Of a DNA stretch of 64,000 bases, positions 53,012 to 61,148 are shown in pieces. The DNA comes from an uncultured Verrucomicrobiota bacterium (GTDB taxonomy: Bacteria; Verrucomicrobiota; Verrucomicrobiia; Opitutales; Opitutaceae). The stretch covers positions 20,370 through 84,369 of the forward strand of contig CAJXQX010000006.1 of assembly GCA_913058185.1 (NCBI GenBank). The letters are read 5' to 3'. Both the position numbers and the translations under genes were made by a program. Below the pieces are notes generated by a model. The model was not told the DNA's origin. It was given only the letters and a program-made list of their open reading frames with translations, and did not search any database. How positions within the stretch are numbered: the first letter of the stretch is position 1; each line of letters opens with the position of its first letter.

Positions 53012-53524
53012 ATGAGCACTGAATCCTCCACCAACGAAGTCGCCGTGATCTCCACCGCTTACGGCGATATGACTGTTTCCTTCTGGTCCGACGTCGCACC
53101 CAAGACCGTCGAGAACTTCAAAAAACTCGCCCGCGATGGCTTTTACAATGGCACGGCCTTTCACCGTATCATCAAGGGCTTCATGGTCCAGGGCGGTTGC
53201 CCAAACACCAAAGAGGGTGCCAACGGCATGCCTGGAACCGGCGATCCCGGATACAAAGTCGACGCCGAGTTCAACGAGAAGTCCCACACCCGTGGCGTGC
53301 TCTCAATGGCTCGCTCCGCCGACCCCAACAGCGCCGGTTGTCAGTTTTTCATCTGCCACGGCGACGCCAAGTTCCTCGATCGCCAATACACCGCATTCGG
53401 TGAGGTGACTGCGGGTGATTCCGTGCTCGAGCAAATCGCCACCCTCCCCACCGGCGGTGGCGGCGAAAACAGCACCCCGATCGAACGTGTCGAAGTGAAG
53501 AGCGTCACGATCCAAGCGGCTTAA
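53012..53524 (+). CDS. Cyclophilin-type peptidyl-prolyl isomerase
   Basis: 170 residues from ATG 53012 (MSTESSTNEV); GTG-type starts a few codons before are less likely. Cyclophilin motifs are FYNGTAFHRIIKGFMVQGG with the catalytic Arg, MARSADPNSAGCQFFI, and FLDRQYTAFGEVTAG. There is no signal peptide, so it is a cytosolic PPIase. A strong terminator follows. Confidence 0.95.
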   Translation: MSTESSTNEVAVISTAYGDMTVSFWSDVAPKTVENFKKLARDGFYNGTAFHRIIKGFMVQGGCPNTKEGANGMPGTGDPGYKVDAEFNEKSHTRGVLSMARSADPNSAGCQFFICHGDAKFLDRQYTAFGEVTAGDSVLEQIATLPTGGGGENSTPIERVEVKSVTIQAA

Positions 53525-53566
53525 TCGTCGCAAAAACCGCTTCGCCCGAAACGTTCTTTAAAATTT

Positions 53567-53594
53567 AAGCCCCGGTCTATGCCGGGGCTTTTTT
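53567..53594 (+). terminator. Rho-independent terminator after the cyclophilin gene
   Basis: AAGCCCCGG and CCGGGGCTT form a perfect stem around TCTAT, followed by six T. Confidence 0.93.
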
Positions 53595-53619
53595 GTCCTC
53601 CACTGCTCTTCCTCCCACC

Positions 53620-53648
53620 ACGTTAGTAACCATAATGGTTACTAACGT
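53620..53648. promoter_or_regulatory. 29-bp perfect palindrome, operator-like
   Basis: Arms ACGTTAGTAACCAT and ATGGTTACTAACGT are perfectly complementary around one central base. The core AGTAACCA..TGGTTACT recurs at 53713. It lies in a convergent gap, so no obvious target gene is nearby. Confidence 0.7.
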
Positions 53649-53712
53649 CAGTCAATCGACAGGGTGAATGGCTGGATGTTTTGCAATCCAGCATCGGTTC
53701 AATTTCGGAGAA

Positions 53713-53731
53713 AGTAACCACTATGGTTACT
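53713..53731. promoter_or_regulatory. Second palindrome AGTAACCA-N3-TGGTTACT
   Basis: Perfect 8-bp arms with the same core as the palindrome at 53620, about 97 bp centre-to-centrewise to its right and preceding TAACTACG. Confidence 0.6.
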
Positions 53732-53882
53732 AACTACGTAGACAGGTGAGCCACGGACAGGGGTCATTTTGCCCGCCAGTGGTGCCTGACAATTTGGGGA
53801 AGATAACGCGAATCTTCGACTCCACCCGCTTGGCTGATCACCGCTGCCGCAATCCACCGAGCGGGGCAATATGGGTCCTTAA

Positions 53883-54413
53883 CTATTGAGCCTCCCGTCG
53901 CGCAAAAGCAGCGGATACCGACACGTATTTAGTCGCCCACTCCTTCAGGCTCGCTTGGGCCGCAGCCGTGAGCGTTTTGACAACCTTTCCTGGGGTGCCA
54001 ACGACCATTGATCCGGGAGGGATCACGGTTCGCGGTGTGACCACCGTCCCAGCCGCGATCAAACTACGAGCCCCGATATGGGCTCCATCCAGAATGGTGG
54101 CATTCATCCCGATGAGGCATTCGTCCTCAATGGTGCAGGCATGAATAATGGCCGCATGACCCACGGTCACGTAATCTCCGATGATGGCATCCAGATCGTC
54201 GGCAAGATGGACGATACAATTATCTTGGATATTGCTCCCCATGCCCACTCGAATCCGAGCAATATCGCCGCGTAACACCGCTCCGTAAAAGACGCTGGAT
54301 TGTGGGCCCAGCACCACGTCTCCAACCACGGTGGCGGTCGGAGCCACCCAATTGGCGTCTTTGATATCAGGGGTGCAGGACAGATGTTTACTCAAACGCT
54401 CATCAATAGTCAT
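53883..54413 (-). CDS. Gamma-class carbonic anhydrase-like hexapeptide protein
   Basis: 176 residues from ATG 54413 (MTIDERL); an extension to 54464 is unconserved. The beta-helix contains GDVVLGPQSSVFYGAVLRGD with the conserved Arg-Gly-Asp, IQDNCIVHLADD with the first His, and VGHAAIIHAC with the next two, the zinc ligands of gamma carbonic anhydrases. It may hydrate CO2, but some members are inactive acyltransferase-like proteins. Confidence 0.9.
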   Translation of the reverse strand: MTIDERLSKHLSCTPDIKDANWVAPTATVVGDVVLGPQSSVFYGAVLRGDIARIRVGMGSNIQDNCIVHLADDLDAIIGDYVTVGHAAIIHACTIEDECLIGMNATILDGAHIGARSLIAAGTVVTPRTVIPPGSMVVGTPGKVVKTLTAAAQASLKEWATKYVSVSAAFARREAQ

Positions 54414-54476
54414 ATTGCCTTTGGTTCTCGCCCCTTTCTGCAGTAACGGCAAGCTCGCCGCCAATCATATGGCACT

Positions 54477-54552
54477 GTTTCAACCACGGATTTACCCGGT
54501 TTCACCCTGATCCTATCCGACGTCATAAATCTCCGTGTTCATCTGTGGTTAA
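54477..54552. repeat. Near-palindrome of the ACCACRGATTT family
   Basis: TTTCAACCACGGATTT at the left faces CCGTGTTCATCTGTGGTTAAT at the right as imperfect complements. It lies in the divergent gap upstream of the CNT transporter. Confidence 0.7.
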
Positions 54553-54576
54553 TAATCTTCCTCCCTCCTACTCTGA

Positions 54577-55938
54577 ATGGACACTCTGATCACTATCGCC
54601 CGCGGCGCCTTCGGGGTGGCCGCTTTCATCGGCATCGCCTTCGCATTTAGTTCAAACCGCCGCGCGGTGGATTGGAAATTGGTCCGCACCGGATTGTTTC
54701 TCCAACTCGTGATAGCGATCGTGGTGCTGAAGGTCGGTCCGGTTCGCACCGTCTTCGAATTTGTTAGTGGTTTCTTCGTCAAGGTCACCGACTTCACCAA
54801 GGAAGGCACCGGGCTCGTTTTTGGCTGGTTGACTCATATCCCCTCCGGTGGCGAAGGCATCCTACTCAACGGCACCGACCCACTCACCGGCGAGGTCGTC
54901 AACATCGGCACGTTTGCTCCCGCCTTCGCCATCACGATTCTACCGACGATCATCTTCTTCGCGGCCATCACCGCCATGCTCTACTACTTCGGCATCCTGC
55001 AACGCGTGGTTTTCGTCTTCGCGTGGATCATGAGTAAAACCATGCGTCTCAGCGGGGCGGAGAGTATGTCGGCTTCGGCCAATATTTTCGTCGGACAAAC
55101 CGAGGCCCCCTTGCTGGTAAAACCTTACCTCGATAAGATGACGCGGTCCGAGCTGCTCGCGATCATGATCGGGGGCATGGCCACCATCGCCGGCGGGGTG
55201 ATGGTGGTATACATCGAACTCCTGGGCGGCAGCGATACCGAGTCACGCGTGCAATTTGCCACTCACCTTCTGACCAAATCGATCATCTCGGCGCCCGCTG
55301 CCTTGGTCATCGCTAAAATCTTATTCCCGCAGGAGGAGAAAGTGAATACGGATCTGATGGTCTCCCGCGATCGTTTTGGCGCCAATGTGCTCGATGCCAT
55401 CTGCATGGGCACGAGTGATGGTATCAAACTCGCAGTCAACGTCGGCGGCATGCTCATCGTCTTCACCGCGTTGGTCGCGATGTTCAACTACGGTTTAGGC
55501 GATATGTTTGGCGAGTGGACCGGGCTCAATGGCCTCGTTTCCAGCGTGACCGATGGGCGTTACGAGCAGTTCACCTTGCAATTCGTCTTCGGCGTCATCG
55601 GCGCCCCGCTCGCTTGGTTAGTCGGCATCGATCACGGAAATCTGATGGTCTCCGGTCAGCTCTTTGGGGAACGCTTGGTGCTCAATGAATTTGTCGCGTT
55701 CTTTAGTATGAACCAAATGGAAGCCGACGGCACGCTCACTGACCCGCGCACTCGTGTCATTCTCACCTACGCCCTCTGCGGATTTGCCAACATCGTTTCT
55801 ATCGGCATCCAAATCGGCGGCATCGGATCGCTCGCGCCGGAGAAGCGCCAAGAGCTCGCTAAACTCGGCTGGCGGGCACTGCTCGGCGGGACGCTCGCCT
55901 GCTTCATCCCAGCCTGTATCGCCGCTGTGTTGATCTGA
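54577..55938 (+). CDS. Concentrative nucleoside transporter (CNT/NupC family)
   Basis: A 453-residue membrane protein. Hydrophobic helices begin at once (ARGAFGVAAFIGIAFAF). Family motifs are NIFVGQTEAPLLVKPYL, MTRSELLAIMIGGMATIAGGV, NVLDAICMGTSDGIKLAVNVGGML and GFANIVSIGIQIGGIGSLAPEKR near the end. It imports nucleosides with a proton or sodium ion. Its closeness to the NUP-family gene hints at a nucleoside salvage theme. Confidence 0.94.
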   Translation: MDTLITIARGAFGVAAFIGIAFAFSSNRRAVDWKLVRTGLFLQLVIAIVVLKVGPVRTVFEFVSGFFVKVTDFTKEGTGLVFGWLTHIPSGGEGILLNGTDPLTGEVVNIGTFAPAFAITILPTIIFFAAITAMLYYFGILQRVVFVFAWIMSKTMRLSGAESMSASANIFVGQTEAPLLVKPYLDKMTRSELLAIMIGGMATIAGGVMVVYIELLGGSDTESRVQFATHLLTKSIISAPAALVIAKILFPQEEKVNTDLMVSRDRFGANVLDAICMGTSDGIKLAVNVGGMLIVFTALVAMFNYGLGDMFGEWTGLNGLVSSVTDGRYEQFTLQFVFGVIGAPLAWLVGIDHGNLMVSGQLFGERLVLNEFVAFFSMNQMEADGTLTDPRTRVILTYALCGFANIVSIGIQIGGIGSLAPEKRQELAKLGWRALLGGTLACFIPACIAAVLI

Positions 55939-55950
55939 ACAATTAACCGG

Positions 55951-55978
55951 CATGTCGGGCATAAAGGGCCAGATGACA
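55951..55978 (+). repeat. 28-bp repeat, right-facing copy
   Basis: Starts CATGTCGGGCATAAAG. It is perfectly complementary to 56454-56481 and thus forms an inverted pair bracketing about 475 bp. Confidence 0.85.
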
Positions 55979-56162
55979 TGATGCAGAACTGTGCGCACCG
56001 TTGAGGCTGGGGGGGGTATGCAGCGAGCCTTTGTAGATGAGATTGAGCGGCCTGGCCTTGTTAGGCAGGGCGTGACCGCCGGGCGCGCTGACAGTGGAGT
56101 GGAGCATCCAAAATGTTATGCCCGATAAGCCGCATCAGGCAAAGTGTCGAACCACTCCACCA

Positions 56163-56285
56163 AGGTTTAGCCGCAAAGAGGCGCAAAAATACTCAACTGC
56201 GATCGGTCTGGTCCGATGCGTCGCTAGACGCACGAAAAATTAACCTACGCCACAACACGCTTTTTGCGCCTTTTTGCGGCAAATA
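56163..56285. repeat. Inverted repeat TTTAGCCGCAAAGAGGCGC
   Basis: TTTAGCCGCAAAGAGGCGCAAA at 56166 on faces TTTTTGCGCCTTTTTGCGGCAAA at 56261-56284. A similar single arm is found near 34790. It lies in the 55939-56503 gap, which holds repeats and no gene. Confidence 0.7.
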
Positions 56286-56312
56286 AATAATATTAGCTGG
56301 GAGTCAGATGAA

Positions 56313-56481
56313 TCGGCGATACCGCCCTACCATAAACCGACGCGCCTAACGCATATTGCTGCGGTGAGTTACCCGTGCTGACGGAATACGAATGGCCTGC
56401 GCAAACAGAGCGCTCGTTGACACCTTGGTCAGGTAAAAGTGTTCCGCATGTCTTGTCATCTGGCCCTTTATGCCCGACATG
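56313..56481 (-). repeat. Dispersed repeat, copy B
   Basis: Read on the minus strand, this matches copy A (541-742) in several blocks, ending at GGTTTATGGTAGGGCGGT. The outer 28 bases (56454-56481) are the partner of 55951-55978. Translation of one frame gives the same S-P-Q-Q..V-Y-G-R-A-V-S-P peptide as copy A, a consequence of shared DNA and not proof of a gene. Confidence 0.75.
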
Positions 56482-56503
56482 GAACCCTTTCCCTCCTCTC
56501 TGA

Positions 56504-57862
56504 CTAGTCCGGGTGGACTTTTCGTTTCTCCGCGAGGGCTTCCTTGATCTCGTCGAGTAACCTTTCGCTGATCGGGTAGAACCAGAATGCGGTGATTCCG
56601 ACGACCGCACCGGCGGCTGGCAATACACTCATCAGCAATCGGATGCCTTCTAGCGCTTCCGGGGATTGAGTGGCGTTGGCTTCGTAGCCGTAACTGGCCA
56701 GAACGTAACCAATCAGGCCGCCGCCTACGCCGGAGCCAAATTTGAACGACAACGAGCCGGCCGAATAAACCAATCCGGTGGCCCGACGGCCCGTTTTCCA
56801 TTCCGAGAAATCCGCAGCATCAGCGAGCATCGCAAAGAAAAGCGTCACGATGGGGCCTGACGCGAACTCAGTAACAAAACCAAGCGCAAACACCGTCGTG
56901 GCGGCTTCCCGACCGACCGTATACATAGCAAAGCTGCTCAGTCCCAAAATGGCAAATGATCCGATCATCACGGTTTTGCGGCCCCACATGGCCACGAATC
57001 GGCCGGTCAAGGCCGCGCCGATGAGCGCACCCACCGTGCCGACCACTAGGTAGGTGGCCGCGAGTGGTTTGGCCTCTAAGAAATACGTGAAGTAATACAG
57101 CGTCGCGCCCTGTTTGAGCGACATGACGCCGACGAAACACAGGCCGATCGCGAACAGGATCCACCATGCTCGATTGCGGAACAGATCACCCAAATCACGT
57201 TTGAGTTGGAGCGGTTCGCTCGGCTGCGGAGCCACCCGTTCCTTGGTTCCCGCGAAGGTCCAAAGAAATAGCGCCACCGCAATCACCGCAAAGAGTATCA
57301 TCGTCCAGCGGTAGCCCACCGTGTCGTCGCCCTGGCCGAACGAATTCACCAGCGATTCATTGAGGCCTTGAGTCAGCAAGGCCCCGACAAACGCGCCGAC
57401 GAAGCGGTATGAGGCGATGCGGGTGCGCTGCGCCGGGTCGGGTGACATCACTCCCATCAGGGCGGAGTATGGCACGTTGCTGGCGGTGAAAACTAAGATC
57501 AACCCATTGTAGGTGAGGTAAGCGTAGATGAGCTTTCCGCTCGATCCGAGGTCCGGCGTGGTGAAGGTAAGGACCGTCATCACTCCGAACGGAATCGCCA
57601 TCCACAATATCCACGGCCGGAACTTGCCCCATCGAGTCTGGGTGCGGTCGGCCACCACGCCCATGAATAGATCCGAGAGGCCGTCACCAAACCGACTGAC
57701 CAACATGAGTGTGCCCACTGCTGCCGCAGAAAGTCCGAATACGTCGGTGTAAAAGAAGCCCAAAAATACCATGAGCGTCCGCCAAACCAAATTTGTCGCC
57801 GTATCGCCCACACCGTAGGCGATGCATTCTTTGACCGAAATCTGTTCAGAGGGAGGAGCCAT
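56504..57862 (-). CDS. GPH-family sugar/cation symporter
   Basis: A 452-residue, twelve-helix transporter of the glycoside-pentoside-hexuronide group (MelB-like): ECIAYGVGDTATNLVWRTLMVFL at the start, GLSDLFMGVVADRTQTRWGKFRPWILWM split over the helix 2-3 region, and PYSALMGVMSPDPAQRTRIASYR. It lies four bases after the beta-glucosidase gene, so the pair takes up a glycoside and splits it. Confidence 0.93.
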   Translation of the reverse strand: MAPPSEQISVKECIAYGVGDTATNLVWRTLMVFLGFFYTDVFGLSAAAVGTLMLVSRFGDGLSDLFMGVVADRTQTRWGKFRPWILWMAIPFGVMTVLTFTTPDLGSSGKLIYAYLTYNGLILVFTASNVPYSALMGVMSPDPAQRTRIASYRFVGAFVGALLTQGLNESLVNSFGQGDDTVGYRWTMILFAVIAVALFLWTFAGTKERVAPQPSEPLQLKRDLGDLFRNRAWWILFAIGLCFVGVMSLKQGATLYYFTYFLEAKPLAATYLVVGTVGALIGAALTGRFVAMWGRKTVMIGSFAILGLSSFAMYTVGREAATTVFALGFVTEFASGPIVTLFFAMLADAADFSEWKTGRRATGLVYSAGSLSFKFGSGVGGGLIGYVLASYGYEANATQSPEALEGIRLLMSVLPAAGAVVGITAFWFYPISERLLDEIKEALAEKRKVHPD

Positions 57863-57865
57863 AGC

Positions 57866-59554
<1,689 letters not shown>

Positions 59555-60082
59555 GTGATTCATGATACCACCGGACTTGTGCATACGCTCGCCGCCACGG
59601 TGGCCATGATCTCCGGTGCAATCGTTCTACTGCGGCCCAAAGGCGGTCGGATTCATCGCCTCATCGGTTACCTCTACGCCAGCTCGATGATACTTATGCT
59701 GGGGACCTCGTTTGCGATGTATCGACTAACCGGAAGTTTCAACGTGCTGCATGGAGGTGCGATTTTCAGCACGCTGACGCTTTTCATCGGCCTGAATTAT
59801 GCCATCACCCGCGGTCCCGTTGGCCAATGGTTCATCGGGCATTACCATTGGATGAGCTGGCCCTACGTCGGGTTGATAGCCGCTTTCTTCGCAGAGCTTT
59901 CGACCCGATTGGCCATGCCGTATTTGGCGGAAAAATTCCCGGAGATGGGGGTGTTTTGGCTGATGGTTGGACTCGTTTCCGCCTTCATCGTTTGGATCGG
60001 AGGTCGTTGGATCAGACGCTTCGCTCCGGCACTCGCTAGATCGCCCAGCAACCAGGACTCCGATCTGGATAGTAGCCGGTGA
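59555..60082 (+). CDS. DUF2306-type membrane protein
   Basis: 175 residues with four or five hydrophobic helices and His residues at helix ends (TTGLVHTLAATVAMISGAIVL, GGRIHRLIGYLYASSMILML, VLHGGAIFST, FIGHYHWMSW), the pattern of DUF2306. These may be haem-binding or redox membrane proteins, but no function is established. GTG start at 59555. Confidence 0.75.
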   Translation: MIHDTTGLVHTLAATVAMISGAIVLLRPKGGRIHRLIGYLYASSMILMLGTSFAMYRLTGSFNVLHGGAIFSTLTLFIGLNYAITRGPVGQWFIGHYHWMSWPYVGLIAAFFAELSTRLAMPYLAEKFPEMGVFWLMVGLVSAFIVWIGGRWIRRFAPALARSPSNQDSDLDSSR

Positions 60083-60112
60083 TGACCCGTTAAATCTCGG
60101 GCATCCCCCACT

Positions 60113-60917
60113 ATGAACACCCCTCAAGACCCATCCTACCAGACCGATTTCATTTTCCATCGTCACGACGGGATCGTCGAAGAACACGATGACTATTGAG
60201 TGATTCGCACGCCAAATAATCCGACCTTTTGGTTTGGGAATTTTGTGCTCTTCAAACGGGCGCCCGAAGCGGGTGATTTAGATTCGTGGTTAGAGATTCA
60301 TCGTCACGCGTTTGGACAGAGGTTAAATCACCACGTCTTCGGCTGGGACGAACCGCGGGAAGGTGATATCTCCGCATTCTTGACGACCGGGTTTGTGACC
60401 AGTCACGGCATCGCTTTGTCCCTATCTGCATACGCCGGAGGCGCGATCACCAACCCATCGTTAACGGTCCGCCCCATTGTCAGCGATAGTGACTGGGAAT
60501 TGGTCATCGCCCAACAGATATTCGTTGATCGGGTGGACTTCGACTACCCGGAAGACGGAGGCACGTTTCGGCGCGCGGGGGCGGCTTCCTACCAAAAACT
60601 AGCCCACGAGAAACGGGGCAACTGGTGGGGGGGCATTCCAGGGCGATGAACTGGTAGGAAGCATGGGGCTGTTTTTCGACGAGCAAAACCAGGTCGGTCG
60701 TTTTCAGAATGTATCCACCAGTCCGGCGCATCGCCGCCAACACGTTTGCACCACCCTGCTCGACCATATCGTGCGTCACGCATTTACGGCGGTTGGTGCA
60801 GAAAAACTCGTGATCGCGACGGGAGCCGAAGACGACAATGCGGCGATCCCGAACTACCAGAACTTTGGATTCAAATTCACTGCACCGAACTTCGCGCTGA
60901 AGCGGATTAACGCTTAG
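60113..60917 (+). pseudogene. GNAT-type acetyltransferase with a stop and a frameshift
   Basis: One frame runs from ATG 60113 (MNTPQDPSYQTDFIFHRHDG) through TGA at 60197-60199 into VIRTPNNPTFWFGNFVLF; a Trp codon TGG probably became TGA. It continues to about 60627-60633, where seven G shift the frame, then resumes as FQGDELVGSMGLFFDE and VSTSPAHRRQHVCTTLLDHI, with the GNAT acetyl-CoA loop (Arg-Arg-x-x-x-x-Thr), to 60917. Removing one G restores the frame. The restored protein would be about 267 residues. Confidence 0.82.
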
Positions 60918-61084
60918 GGTAGGTCAGGTCGTGGGGAGGTGACATCCTGCTTGGTGGGCGCGGACGACACGGAGGTCGTCCCTCCCGGGTGGAGGTGAAA
61001 ATGGGAGGGACCGGCTCTGTCCGGTCCGTAGTGGAGTAGCTTCGCACGGATAACTACGAGCGGATCGACTAATCACCTGCCCAC

Positions 61085-61116
61085 AAAAAAGCGGATGCCC
61101 GTGAGGGCATCCGCTT
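61085..61116 (-). terminator. Rho-independent terminator after the TonB receptor
   Basis: On the minus strand AAGCGGATGCCC pairs perfectly with GGGCATCCGCTT around four bases, followed by six T. A GC-rich inverted repeat with GGGACCGGCTCTGTCCGGTCC lies at 61008-61028 beyond it. Confidence 0.92.
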
Positions 61117-61148
61117 AGGTGTTTGATTAGTTTTAGTTAACTAATTGC

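Noticed and set aside
60197..60199. TGA as a selenocysteine or recoded codon
   Set aside because: The position fits Trp, a second lesion breaks the gene further on, and other genes in the window are broken by TAG and TAA, so decay is simpler.
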